From assembly GCF_932526225.1 (NCBI RefSeq), contig NC_064048.1:4532437-4596436 (forward strand): a stretch of 64,000 nucleotides of DNA, read 5' to 3'. The position numbers were made by a program, and so were the translations under genes. Of the stretch, positions 1 through 12,272 are shown one piece after another (position 1 is the first letter of the stretch; each line of letters opens with the position of its first letter). Source of the DNA: Nematostella vectensis (taxonomy: Eukaryota > Cnidaria > Anthozoa > Actiniaria > Edwardsiidae). The notes beneath the pieces were generated by a model. The model was given only the letters and a program-made list of their open reading frames with translations. It did not search any database and had not been told where the DNA came from.

Positions 1-32
1 TATAAAAGCAACATTTCAAAGGGTAACCTTAC

Positions 33-128
33 CATCAGGTGAATAACTGATGTCGTTATCATCTGGATATCCCTCACTTTCTGATTCACTGTCCCTTCCA
101 TACATTTCAAAAGCACTTTCATCGATTC
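33..128 (-). CDS. Candidate internal exon, copy 1 of 4 (acidic 32-residue repeat)
   Basis: Read on the minus strand, an acceptor ending ATACAG at 129-134 is followed by 96 open bases and a donor GTAAGG at 27-32. The exon starts with two bases of a split codon and ends with one (phase 1 to phase 1), so any number of copies spliced together stays in frame, each adding 32 residues. The peptide is acidic and serine-rich, including ESAFEMYGRDSESESEG and a YPDDNDISYSPD end. I do not recognise the protein. The upstream and downstream exons were not found; the gene would continue left of the window. The alternative is chance splice-like sites in a repeat. Confidence 0.5.
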
Positions 129-1749
129 CTGTATATAAAACATGTATCTTTAGTAGACAAAATATTAAAGGGGTGTAATATGCCTTTAAATAATCGGGGC
201 GTATGATACAGAGACATTAAGACAACTGTGGGGTGTGGGGGGGGGGGGGTCTTACTGGTCATTTCCTTATGCATGTATCAATGTAAAGGGGGAGGGATGG
301 GCAGATGTGGGGCGTTTGAACACCTTTTTCGTCCACACCTGGGGAATTTTACTACGAAATTTTCACCAGGGTCCAGACAATTGAATATGCCATTGCAGGA
401 AAGTGGGGCTGTTTAAATTTTGGCGCAGAGGACTGAGGCAGTTTGAATTTTTCGTGTGGGCCCTGGGTTCAAAACTGTACAGGTGGAGAAGCGTGGCTCT
501 ATTTCCGCTGACGGTAGTGGTGAAAACGTTGCTCGACGTTGCAGAGACAGAAAGTCAAGCTTTTTCAAGGTAAATTGTATTTAAACCACTGTATCAAATA
601 GTTTATGTTGTTTGAAGAGTAGTTTCACGCAATTTGAGTGTTTTGGAGGCATGTTCGTGCCATATGATTTGAAAGCTTTCTTGTCCATTTTCTGATTGCC
701 AAATTAATACAAGAACAAATTTGGATTTTAAAAAATTTTGATCAAATTTGACATTTTTTCCTATCCCCAGGTAAGGAATTTTCGTGTTATTTAAACTCCT
801 TTCCTGGTCCCGAGGTCGGGAATTTGATGCATAAAATGTCAATGGCCCCACATCTGCCTGTCCCCCCCCCCTCTAGCTTTACATTGATACAAGCATATAT
901 AACTTTACAAAAAAGGGGGGGAGGGGCACAAGCTAGCCCAGCTCCTATACGTGTTAAACACTGCCTGACTATCACAATATTGTGCATACAATTACTTACA
1001 TATTCTACCACAGCATTCGACATGCATACAGAAAACCTTTCCTTTTGCATTGAGCATGGGTTCGCATTTGCATGAAGCCCCAAAAATCACTGATTGGTCA
1101 GAATTTGTGTGAACTTATTATCTATCCACAGCTTAGCAGAATGAATGAAGATTGTCAGCCTTCTTAATTTACAGTTTCTGAATAAGAACAACGTGAAAAA
1201 AACTATATTTTAATACGCCGAAATAAATATTCACCATTGAAGCATCACTCTCTTACTCTATAATTTTTTTCTTAATCAATAATTTTCTGATCAGACCTTT
1301 AACTGTTTCCTTTGTCATTGGAAGCTAGATTATTGCAGCTCATGGTCATGTGATAATTAGATAATATCATAAGATAGACGCCAAGAAATGAAGATACTAT
1401 AACTTTGAGGACTGTCCTATATATTGAACCTAGAATTTTGATTGGAAGAAATCGGGGTAACAATGTAAGAAAAATGAAGACTTTGTTGTAAATCTAAATG
1501 GACCAGATATTTCTGTGCCTCCAAAATCTCAATATTTTCTCAGGAAACTTAAATATTTCTGATATTTCTCTACATGTTTTAACCCTAAGCTTTCATAATA
1601 GGAATTAAATGGTTTTAGAATGATTAGAAGACTATAATTTAATAATCCAAAACCACAATAGGACAGCCTTAAAATGATAGGGACCATTTTGAGAAATCAG
1701 ATACTTTTTTGGCTAAATTTCAATATATGTTCTATAAAGGGGGGGGGGG

Positions 1750-1935
1750 GGGTGCTCCTAGAAAAGTAGACAGGGGTGATCATCCCATCTCTTAGGGTAT
1801 AACAATCGACCAACTGCTATTCCTTAGGAGGTTTTTTATAGTTTTTCCGATTCTGCTATCTCTTAGGGTTCAAAAAATCCCTCTACCACAAACAATTTGC
1901 TATCTCTTAGGGGTAATCATTTCTTTTTATCACAC
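1750..1935. repeat. Minisatellite-like block of CTATYYCTTAGG motifs
   Basis: The motif CTAT(C/T)(T/C)CTTAGG recurs about every 40-60 bp here and at the matching places in unit 2 (about 3845-4030) and unit 3 (about 5945-6120). An inverted relative lies at 18590-18860, so this is a dispersed repeat caught inside the tandem unit rather than a feature of the array itself. Confidence 0.7.
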
Positions 1936-2134
1936 ACAAGGTGCTGTTCCTCAGGGTTAAAATTGATTTTGCCATCTGTTTTTATCGGAGACACCCCCCC
2001 TCTCCCAGGCCCCCAAAACTGCCTCATGGTTCATCACCGAGCTAGCTAAGGAAATACCATAAGAATACCTGGTTCAAGGCTGACACAGCTTGTTTTTGTT
2101 TCTATAAAAGCAACATTTCAAAGGGTAACCTTAC

Positions 2135-2230
2135 CATCAGGTGAATAACTGATGTCGTTATCATCTGGATATCCCTCACTTTCTGATTCACTGTCCCTTC
2201 CATACATTTCAAAAGCACTTTCATCGATTC
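2135..2230 (-). CDS. Candidate internal exon, copy 2 of 4
   Basis: This copy is identical in all 96 bases to copy 1 (33-128), with the same acceptor (ATACAG) and donor (GTAAGG). It encodes the same acidic 32-residue unit in symmetric phase 1-1. Confidence 0.5.
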
Positions 2231-4229
2231 CTGTATATAAAACATGTATCTTTAGTAGACAAAATATTAAAGGGGTGTAATATGCCTTTAAATAATCGGG
2301 GCGTATGATACAGAGACATTAAGACAACTGTGGGGTGTGGGGGGGGTCTTACTGGTCATTTCCTTATGCATGTATCAATGTAAAGGGGGAGGGATGGGCA
2401 GATGTGGGGCGTTTGAACACCTTTTTCGTCCACACCTGGGGAATTTTACTACGAAATTTTCACCAGGGTCCAGACAATTGAATATGCCATTGCAGGAAAG
2501 TGGGGCTGTTTAAATTTTGGCGCAGAGGACTGAGGCAGTTTGAATTTTTCGTGTGGGCCCTGGGTTCAAAACTTTACAGGTGGAGAAGCGTGGCTCTATT
2601 TCCGCTGACGGTAGTGGTGAAAACGTTGCTCGACGTTGCAGAGACAGAAAGTCAAGCTTTTTCAAGGTAAATTGTATTTAAACCACTGTATCAAATAGTT
2701 TATGTTGTTTGAAGAGTAGTTTCACGCAATTTGAGTGTTTTGGAGGCATGTTCGTGCCATATGATTTGAAAGCTTTCTTGTCCATTTTCTGATTGCCAAA
2801 TTAATACAAGAACAAATTTGGATTTTAAAAAATTTTGATCAAATTTGACATTTTTTCCTATCCCCAGGTAAGGAATTTTCGTGTTATTTAAACTCCTTTC
2901 CTGGTCCCGAGGTCGGGAATTTGATGCATAAAATGTCAATGGCCCCACATCTGCCTGTCCCCCCCCCCCCTCTAGCTTTACATTGATACAAGCATATATA
3001 ACTTTACAAAAAAGGGGGGGAGGGGCACAAGCTAGCCCAGCTCCTATACGTGTTAAACACTGCCTGACTATCACAATATTGTGCATACAATTACTTACAT
3101 ATTCTACCACAGCATTCGACATGCATACAGAAAACCTTTCCTTTTGCATTGAGCATGGGTTCGCATTTGCATGAAGCCCCAAAAATCACTGATTGGTCAG
3201 AATTTGTGTGAACTTATTATCTATCCACAGCTTAGCAGAATGAATGAAGATTGTCAGCCTTCTTAATTTACAGTTTCTGAATAAGAACAACGTGAAAAAA
3301 ACTATATTTTAATACGCCGAAATAAATATTCACCATTGAAGCATCACTCTCTTACTCTATAATTTTTTTCTTAATCAATAATTTTCTGATCAGACCTTTA
3401 ACTGTTTCCTTTGTCATTGGAAGCTAGATTATTGCAGCTCATGGTCATGTGATAATTAGATAATATCATAAGATAGACGCCAAGAAATGAAGATACTATA
3501 ACTTTGAGGACTGTCCTATATATTGAACCTAGAATTTTGATTGGAAGAAATCGGGGTAACAATGTAAGAAAAATGAAGACTTGTTGTAAATCTAAATGGA
3601 CCAGATATTTCTGTGCCTCCAAAATCTCAATATTTTCTCAGGAAACTTAAATATTTCTGATATTTCTCTACATGTTTTAACCCTAAGCTTTCATAATAGG
3701 AATTAAATGGTTTTAGAATGATTAGAAGACTATAATTTAATAATCCAAAACCACAATAGGACAGCCTTAAAATGATAGGGACCATTTTGAGAAATCAGAT
3801 ACTTTTTTGGCTAAATTTCAATATATGTTCTATAAAGGGGGGGGGGGTGCTCCTAGAAAAGTAGACAGGGGTGATCATCCCATCTCTTAGGGTATAACAA
3901 TCGACCAACTGCTATTCCTTAGGAGGTTTTTTATAGTTTTTCCGATTCTGCTATCTCTTAGGGTTCAAAAAATCCCTCTACCACAAACAATTTGCTATCT
4001 CTTAGGGGTAATCATTTCTTTTTATCACACACAAGGTGCTGTTCCTCAGGGTTAAAATTGATTTTGCCATCTGTTTTTATCGGAGACACCCCCCCTCTCC
4101 CAGGCCCCCAAAACTGCCTCATGGTTCATCACCGAGCTAGCTAAGGAAATACCATAAGAATACCTGGTTCAAGGCTGACACAGCTTGTTTTTGTTTCTAT
4201 AAAAGCAACATTTCAAAGGGTAACCTTAC

Positions 4230-4325
4230 CATCAGGTGAATAACTGATGTCGTTATCATCTGGATATCCCTCACTTTCTGATTCACTGTCCCTTCCATAC
4301 ATTTCAAAAGCACTTTCATCGATTC
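4230..4325 (-). CDS. Candidate internal exon, copy 3 of 4
   Basis: This copy is identical in all 96 bases to copies 1 and 2, with the same splice sites and phase. The surrounding unit has small differences outside the exon. Confidence 0.5.
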
Positions 4326-6327
4326 CTGTATATAAAACATGTATCTTTAGTAGACAAAATATTAAAGGGGTGTAATATGCCTTTAAATAATCGGGGCGTA
4401 TGATACAGAGACATTAAGACAACTGTGGGGTGTGGGGGGGGTCTTACTGGTCATTTCCTTATGCATGTATCAATGTAAAGGGGGAGGGATGGGCAGATGT
4501 GGGGCGTTTGAACACCTTTTTCGTCCACACCTGGGGAATTTTACTACGAAATTTTCACCAGGGTCCAGACAATTGAATATGCCATTGCAGGAAAGTGGGG
4601 CTGTTTAAATTTTGGCGCAGAGGACTGAGGCAGTTTGAATTTTTCGTGTGGGCCCTGGGTTCAAAACTTTACAGGTGGAGAAGCGTGGCTCTATTTCCGC
4701 TGACGGTAGTGGTGAAAACGTTGCTCGACGTTGCAGAGACAGAAAGTCAAGCTTTTTCAAGGTAAATTGTATTTAAACCACTGTATCAAATAGTTTATGT
4801 TGTTTGAAGAGTAGTTTCACGCAATTTGAGTGTTTTGGAGGCATGTTCGTGCCATATGATTTGAAAGCTTTCTTGTCCATTTTCTGATTGCCAAATTAAT
4901 ACAAGAACAAATTTGGATTTTAAAAAATTTTGATCAAATTTGACATTTTTTCCTATCCCCAGGTAAGGAATTTTCGTGTCATTTAAACTCCTTTCCTGGT
5001 CCCGAGGTCGGGAATTTGATGCATAAAATGTCAATGGCCCCACATCTGCCTGTCCCCCCCTCTAGCTTTACATTGATACAAGCATATATAACTTTACAAA
5101 AAAGGGGGGGGAGGGGCACAAGCTAGCCCAGCTCCTATACGTGTTAAACACTGCCTGACTATCACAATATTGTGCATACAATTACTTACATATTCTACCA
5201 CAGCATTCGACATACACACAGAAAACCTTTCCTTTTGCATTGAGCATGGGTTCGCATTTGCATGAAGCCCCAAAAATCACTGATTGGTCAGAATTTGTGT
5301 GAACTTATTATCTATCCACAGCTTAGCAGAATGAATGAAGATTGTCAGCCTTCTTAATTTACAGTTTCTGAATAAGAACAACGTAAAAAAAAACTATATT
5401 TTAATACGCCGAAATAAATATTCACCATTGTAACAAAGCATCACTCTCTTACTCTATAATTTTTTTCTTAATCAATAATTTTCTGATCAGACCTTTAACT
5501 GTTTCCTTTGTCATTGGAAGCTAGATTATTGCAGCTCATGATCATGTGATAATCAGATAATATCATAAGATAGACGCCAAGAAATGAAGATACTATAACT
5601 TTGAGGACTGTCCTATATATTGAACCTAGAATTTTGATTGGAAGAAATCGGGGTAACAATGTAAGAAAAATGAAGACTTTGTTGTAAATCTAAATGGACC
5701 TGATATTTCTGTGCCTCCAAAATCTCAATATTTTCACAGGAAACTTATATATTTCTGATATTTCTCTACATTTTTAACCCTAAGCTTTCATAATAGGAAT
5801 TAAATGGTTTTAGAATGATTAGAAGACTATAATTTAATAATCCAAAACCACAATAGGACAGCCTTAAAATGATAGGGACCATTTTGAGAAATCAGATACT
5901 TTTTTTGGCAAAATTTCAATATATGTTCTATAAAGGGGGGGGGGGGTGCTCCTAGAAAAGTAGACAGGGGTGATCATCCCGTCTCTTAGGGTATAACAAT
6001 CGACCAACTGCTATTTCTTAGGAGGTTTTTTATAGTTTTTCCGATTCTGCTATCTCTTAGGGTTCATAAAATCCCTCTACCACAAACAGTTTGCTATCTC
6101 TTAGGGGTAATCATTTCTTTTTATCACACACAAGGTGCTGTTCCTCAGGGTTAAAATTGATTTTGCCATCTGTTTTTATCGGAGACACCCCCCTCTCCCA
6201 GGCCCCCAAAACTGCCTCATGGTTCATCACCGAGCTAGCTAAGGAAATACAGTTAGAATACCTGGTTCAAGGCTGACACAGCTTGTTTTTGTTTCTATAA
6301 AAGCAACATTTCAAAGTGTAATCTTAC

Positions 6328-6423
6328 CATCAGGTGAATAACTGGTGTCGTTATCATCTGGATATCCCTCACTTTCTGATTCACTGTCACTTCGATTCAT
6401 TTCAAAAACACTTTCATCGATTC
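6328..6423 (-). CDS. Candidate internal exon, copy 4 of 4 (diverged)
   Basis: The exon keeps its length of 96 nt, its open frame, the ATACAG acceptor and a GTAAGA donor. By my reading it differs from copies 1-3 at five codons, all changing the residue: Ala to Val, Tyr to Asn, Gly to Arg, Arg to Ser and Ile to Thr. No synonymous change was seen. On the minus strand it would be the most 5' of the four copies. Retention of frame and splice sites after divergence supports a real exon; the lack of silent changes would fit diversification or relaxed constraint, but the number is small. Confidence 0.5.
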
Positions 6424-6960
6424 CTGTATATAAAACATGTATCTTTAGTAGAAAAAATATTAAAGGGGTGTAATATGCCTTTAAATAATCGGGGCGTATG
6501 ATACAGAGACATTAAGACAACTGTGGGGTGTGGGGGGGGGGGGGGGGTCTTACTGGTCATTTCCTTATGCATGTATCAATGTAAAGGGGGAGGGATGGGC
6601 AGATGTGGGGCGTTTGAACACCTTTTTCGTCCACACCTGGGGAATTTTACTACGAAATTTTCACCAGGGTCCAGACAATTGAATATGCCATTGCAGGAAA
6701 GTGGGGCTGTTTAAATTTTGGCGCAGAGGACTGAGGCAGTTTGAATTTTTCGTGTGGGCCCTGGGTTCAAAACTTTACAGGTGGAGAAGCGTGGCTCTAT
6801 TTCCGCTGACGGTAGTGGTGAAAACGTTGCTCGACGTTGCAGAGACAGAAAGTCAAGCTTTTTCAAGGTAAATTGTATTTAAACCACTGTATCAAATAGT
6901 TTATGTTGTTTAAAGAGTAGTTTCACGCAATTTGAGTGTTTTGGAGGCACGTTCGTGCCA

Positions 6961-7094
6961 TTATTTTATCGATACTTTTTGCAAGCACCAGCCTTGCATG
7001 ATAGCGAGAAATTGCTTTTATTTGTAGGAATCATTGATCAAAATAAAAGACAACTATTCACTCTGTATTGCTGTACATCATGTGTTGATTTTCT
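6961..7094. other. 134-bp block present only in unit 4 of the tandem array
   Basis: Units 1-3 join GTGCCAT directly to ATGATTTGAAAG; unit 4 has about 134 extra bases between them. Either this is an insertion in unit 4 or a deletion in the ancestor of units 1-3. I see no terminal repeats. Confidence 0.7.
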
Positions 7095-7608
7095 TATGAT
7101 TTGAAAGCTTTCTTGTCCATTTTCTGATTTCCAAATTAATACAAGAACAAATTTGGATTTTAAAAAATTTTGATCAAATTTGACATTTTTTCCCATCCCC
7201 AGGTAAGGAATTTTCCTGTCATCTAAACTCCTTTCCTGGTCCCGAGGTCGGGAATTTGATGCATAAAATGTCAATGGCCCCACATCTGCCTGTCCCCCCC
7301 CCCCTCTAGCTTTACATTGATACAAGCATATATAACTTTACAAAAAAGGGGGGAGGGGTACAAGCTAGCCCAGCTCCTATACATGTTAAACACTGCCTGA
7401 ATATCACAATTGTGCATACCATTACTTACATATTCTACCACAGCATTCGACACACATACAGAAAGGGAAAGGTAATAAAAGGCTAATGAAGCCTTTTTCC
7501 AGTGAGCATGATCCATAGACTTATTGGTTTCTAACTTTTTAAACTGTCAGCAACTGTTAAACTTATCAGGCTTTTCTTAATCCTGTGTTCGCTGTGTGCC
7601 CAGTGATA

Positions 7609-10033
7609 GCGGCGCCAGCGCGGCCGCAGGCCTCGCGCGAAGCTCCTTAGGTATAGAGAAATGGTCTATAACTATGCGACTCAGTTTTTTTGGCCATTGC
7701 GCGGGTACCCAATTAGCGATTACCACAATTAGCGATAACTTCGTAAAACGTCATGTCAGTAAAATCATTATACAAGAATATATTTTAGCACTATCCGACA
7801 ATGCTACATACTTAATAAAACCCCGAAAGTTGCGTCAAAACTTACAATTATTCAGTTTTTAGTGTTTTTGTATTTACACTCACGGGAACCCTGCGTCTAC
7901 TATTTCCCGCGTTTTGCTCTTCTAACTCGCGGGTGACACCGTAAATTGATAAAGTTTTTGCATTATTTTCGTCGTGGCTAAAGCCAAGAAAGAAATTCGA
8001 CACATCTTAACACTTTTATAATAAAAAGACGCACAAACGATGGATGGAAGGACAAAGGATGGGTTTGGAAAAAGTTAGACGTCAATTTTACAAACTTTGT
8101 CGGAGCTATGAAAATCTCTTGTGTTGATGTATTTCTAGCACTCAAACAGTTAAAGCCATGATGGGATGTTGATGTTTTATTATACCTAGTTTCTAACTAG
8201 TAATCCAGCTAGTTTGTTCATACATTATCCCATAAAAAGGATAGAAATTGTGCGATTGATTGTTTGTAAACAAACGTTGCATTTGTTTTAGAAAATGTTG
8301 TTATTTCTTTGCTATTATTCATTTAAAAAGTAAACTAATCTTATAGCTTTTTATGGGATAACTTTTAAACTGTATAAATAAAGAACAATTTCTTATCTGG
8401 AAATTCTTCATCACATTTAAGTTCTGTCGCCTCTTTTATGAAAGATATCGAGCAAGGAACGGTTTTAGTTTATATTTTGTGAGTTCGAAGAACATTTAAA
8501 ATTTAAAACGAATTCTTGTTTAAATTTTAGAAAAAAAAAAGATTCATGAAAGCTAATAGGTTCTAAAAAGATCTGCTTTACCTACACAGTCCCCTTTATG
8601 CATATGATTCTTTTTCACAAAAAGGTATCTTGAATACCCCAGCTCAACATTTTCATACAACATCTCAAAACTCCCATCTCTTCAATTTTCATAGAAACTA
8701 AAGACAGCTTTTTGTTGGGAGAATTTAGTTCGATACCCATAGTTTTTCTCTACAGCTTTTCCTAAGAAAAAGGTCAAAAGGCAATTCAACCTCTGGGTCA
8801 TTAGCCCCTAAAAACAGACTTCATATATTAATTTTCTGTTCACGGTTCTATTTTAAAGGTTACTTGGAATTATTTTTAATTTTAGGTTTATCAATTAGGT
8901 TTTATTCTTCAGTAGCGTTTTGTCACTGTTCTCCAATTTTTTCAGGCGAATCCCAACTCAAGCAAGCTGCCAGCTTTAAAGGCATGATGCTAGGGCAGGA
9001 TGTATTCATTAATACAGCTAGTAACAAAAAGATAGATAATAGTTACAAATGAAAACTTGTTATAAAAAAAAACCCAGGCTAATAAAATAAACTATAAGTA
9101 GTCAGAAACTTTGAAAACAAGTTAGAGTGGTTTATTTCATTCACCCTTTGACAAAGTGTCTGGTACAAAACACTGACCAAACATTGGTCCTAATTGTGAA
9201 TAAATGTTTTTTCTAGTAAAAAAATGTAGTTTCAGTTTGAACTAATTAACTGCACAGGGTTTTGTAAGCAATTTACTTTTCAAATAGCTGATATGAATAC
9301 AGGTCAATACTTAGGAATCTGAGATGATATTGCAAAAATCAACAGCAATGTACCATTTGACCTTTCATGCAATTATTTCAACGATAATTTAGCGCTGTAC
9401 ATGGAAGTAATGTGAAATGAAAATATAGCTACCTTTTTTTTAACAAACTGCATCTTTCTGTTATGCCACACCAAGCCCTATTTTATGTTTTAACACAAAA
9501 ATACCAGGTGTAAATACCCTTAAAACCATGATGCTTTAATATGGGGGTGTAGTGGGTTCATGGACCTCCTCATCGAGGAGGTACCCATCAACTGAGAGAA
9601 AATTATAAAAATCAAGAAAATCTAGTAGTAGTGCAATGTGAAACGAAGAAAGGGAATTTGGACAGTGTAGGCAAGTATGGAGCACATTTACCGGCAAAAA
9701 CGATATGCTAATGTATAGAAATGCGTTGTGTGCTGATATGGTTTTAAATGTTAAAGAGAATAAAAAAGCACCCATTTTACTGTAAAAAAACTATAATTCA
9801 TTTTCAATTCTTCAATGTTCCCTATTGGATGATACCTCCATATATACCCAACAAGCTTTTCCGGGTTAAAAATTTAAATATACATACACACATATTCCAC
9901 TCTACACCTGTGCATCAAGCACTTTTCTATGAACGGCTTCACTCACACATTACATACATACATAAATACGTATTATAATATGGCTTAAATTCATTGCATG
10001 CTGGCTCAGCTTTTAGGCAGTGCCTAAATCTAT
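7609..10033 (-). mobile_element. Family E DNA element, full-length copy A
   Basis: The two ends match the ends of a second copy at 48846-51750. Read on the minus strand, the first end is ATAGATTTAGGCACTGCC followed by AAAAGCTGAGCCAGCATG, and the last end contains AAAACTGAGTCGC, TAGTTA, CCATTTCT, GGAGCTTCGCGC and GCTGGCGCCGC. The short terminal inverted repeat is roughly GCGGAGCCAGC. Just inside the first end lies the palindrome TTTAGGCACTGCCTAAA. A short decayed coding patch around 9640-9722 (minus) reads VNVLHTCLHCPNS and has a relative in the second copy. No transposase is recognisable and no target duplication is visible for this copy. Superfamily unknown. Confidence 0.6.
8225..8361. repeat. 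Short inverted repeat pair inside family E copy A
   Basis: TTATCCCATAAAAAG at 8225-8239 is repeated as its exact reverse complement at 8347-8361. The spacing of about 107 bp suggests a small foldback insertion or hairpin; no target duplication was identified. Confidence 0.5.
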
Positions 10034-10119
10034 ATATTATTCAGGACACTGTCTACATCTACATCTACATTGTTAATCCACAAAGGGGTTACCATCACTG
10101 TGGATATAAATTAATTGTA

Positions 10120-10220
10120 TAAGTAAATAAATAAATAAATACATTAATTAATTAATTAACTAAAAAAATAATAATAATAATAGAAATAATAATAATAATA
10201 ATAAAAATAATAATAAGGCA
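10120..10220. repeat. AT microsatellite at the LINE 3' end
   Basis: Runs of (AAAT)n, (ATTA)n and (AAT)n follow one another. On the minus strand this is the 3' tail region of the LINE, where CR1-like elements commonly carry simple repeats. Confidence 0.8.
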
Positions 10221-10306
10221 GAATAAAAAAAAGATGAAATAAAGTAAAAAGATAAAAATCGTTTAAACAGCATTATTGGTATTAATATAATTTTATTAAC
10301 TTAATT

Positions 10307-12272
10307 TTATTTTATTCGTTCTCTAAAAATATCTGCACTAGTGGAATCCAGGGTAAGGCGGGGCAGCTTGTTCCATTCTTTTATTGTCCTACAGAAAAAC
10401 AAGTTCTTATAAGCTTCTGTTTTTGGACATAACTCGATAAATTTATCTGGATGAGAGCTGCGTAATTGGCGGGTGCGTCTATCAATATTGTCTGGTATCT
10501 CAAGTGCTGATTTTTTGTTAACAGCCTTGTAAAATAATATAAGCCTGGCATCCTGGCGCCTTTTAGAGAGAGGGGGCCACTCCAAATCGTTTAGGATGTT
10601 TGTGACTGTGCCAGGAGTCCTATCCCAGCATTTTTTAACAAAACGACCCGCCCTCCTTTGAACCTTCTCAATCTGTTTGACGTGTTTCTTTAACCATGGA
10701 TCCCAGGCAGAGCTGGCATACTCTAAGTGTGGAAGAACGAGCGATTTATAAGCAGCTTCCTTAATGTTCTCTGGGCAATTGCTTAGGTTGCGCCTAAGAA
10801 AACCTAAGGTCTGGTTGGCTTTGGACACTTTGTTGTTTATATGCCAGCTCCAGTCAAGTGTGTTCGAGAGCTCGACGCCTAGGTATGGATGGTGTTCAAC
10901 TGGTTTTAGGATGTGGTTCATCAATGTGTAGTTAAATACTATAGGTTCCCTATTTCTCGTGACTCTCATGACAAAACATTTTGTTGGGTTAAAGGACATG
11001 AGCCATTTCTCTGCCCATTTCTCGATGGAGGTAAGATCAGACTGGAGCTGATGTGCATCAGAAGTTGCCTCGATGACACTGTATAAAAGAGTATCATCAG
11101 CAAACAATCTTATGGTAGAAGATTTACAATCATTGCCGATGTCATTTATGTAGAGTAAAACATCAGTGGGCCGAGAACGGTCCCCTGGGGCACACCAGAT
11201 GACACACTTATAGGGGCAGATGAGACTCCATCAACAAGAACGGATTGTTCCCTATGTGTTAACCAGGTTGTAAGCCAGGTCTTTAGGAGACCCCGAATTC
11301 CATAAAAATCCAGCTTGGAAATAAGCCGCTGGTGGGGAACAATATCAAAGGCTTTACTAAAATCCATGATGATCAGATCAGTTTGTCTGCCGAGATCTAG
11401 AGCTTTCCCCACATCCTCTAGGGTGGTTATTAATTGCGTTTCACAGGAAAAGAACCTGCGAAAACCATGTTGGAACTTGACGAGGATATTATGGGTGTCA
11501 AGATGATTCATTATGTCATGGAAAATAATGTGCTCAAGTATTTAACAAGGCACAGCAGTCAGTGAAATAGGACGGTAGTTGGAAGGGATATTCTTATTTC
11601 CCTTTTTGAACACTGGGGTCACATTTGCACTGAGCCAGTCATTCGGGAGAGTACCGGTCTCTAAAGGTTGTGTGAACAAGAACGTCAGAGCTGGGGCGAT
11701 TTCATGGGCAGCTTCTTGTAAAATTTTACAGGGGATTAAATCAGGGCCATTAGCTTTCTTCGGGTTAACATTTTGAAGTAGTTTGATAACACCGTCTATA
11801 GATATTAAAGTAGACGGTATAGTCGGATAAGGACTTGGTCCAAGTGTAGGTATAGAACTATTATTTTCATGAGTAAAAACGGACTGGAACTGTGAACTCA
11901 GAGCACGTGCCTTACCAAGACTGTCACTGACTTAAATTCACCCTTATCATCGCGTAGGGGAGCAACACCAACATCATGGGTCTTTTTGGACTTGATGTAC
12001 GTCCAGAACCGTTTGGTTATGGTATGGTTCGCTGTTTCACTACCCTTTGGGACTGTTAAGAGCTGGGACACATACTCGCTGTGTGCCTTAGCGAGATTTT
12101 TCTTTACGAGTTTACGCAAGTCTTTAAATTTTTTCCAGCCAGCATGGTTGTTACAGTGTTTGGCATGGTTATATAGACGTTGCTTTTTTCGGATTAACCT
12201 TTTAATGGAACTAGTGATCCATGGCAAGTTCAATCTACCACTGATGTTTTTTTGTGGGATATGTTTTTTCAT
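10307..12272 (-). pseudogene. LINE reverse transcriptase, broken in several frames
   Basis: The basic linker (12272-11898) contains LPWITSSIKRLIRKK and FWTYIKSKKTHDV. The RT follows in pieces: NYRPISLT near 11580, an in-frame TAA near 11542, motif A as IIMDFSKAFDIVPH, motif B as SGVPQGTVLGPLMF, a one-base frameshift near 11155, then motif C as FADDTLLY (about 11107) and a C-terminal region with HLEYASSAWDPW and VQRRAGRFV. All catalytic aspartates are present, but the frames no longer connect. It would have copied the element's RNA. Loss of frame is clear. Confidence 0.9.

Larger units (their letters stand above)
1..7510. repeat. Tandem array of about 2.1-kb units (3.6 copies)
   Basis: The same sequence restarts at 1, 2103, 4198 and 6296, giving units of 2102, 2095 and 2098 bp plus a partial fourth unit whose similarity fades near 7510. 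Units 1-3 are nearly identical, differing mainly in G or C homopolymer length and a few substitutions; unit 4 is more diverged and carries an extra block at 6961-7094. The run of G just after position 237 is 13, 8, 8 and 16 long in units 1-4. Each unit contains one candidate coding exon on the minus strand and one short minisatellite. The left edge of the window coincides with a unit start, so more copies may lie outside. The near identity of units 1-3 points to recent unequal exchange or conversion. Confidence 0.95.

Noticed and set aside
603-5043. Repeated minus-strand open frames of 82-160 residues in the 2.1-kb units.
   Set aside because: They cross homopolymer C runs whose length differs between units, so the frame changes from copy to copy; nothing resembles a known domain.
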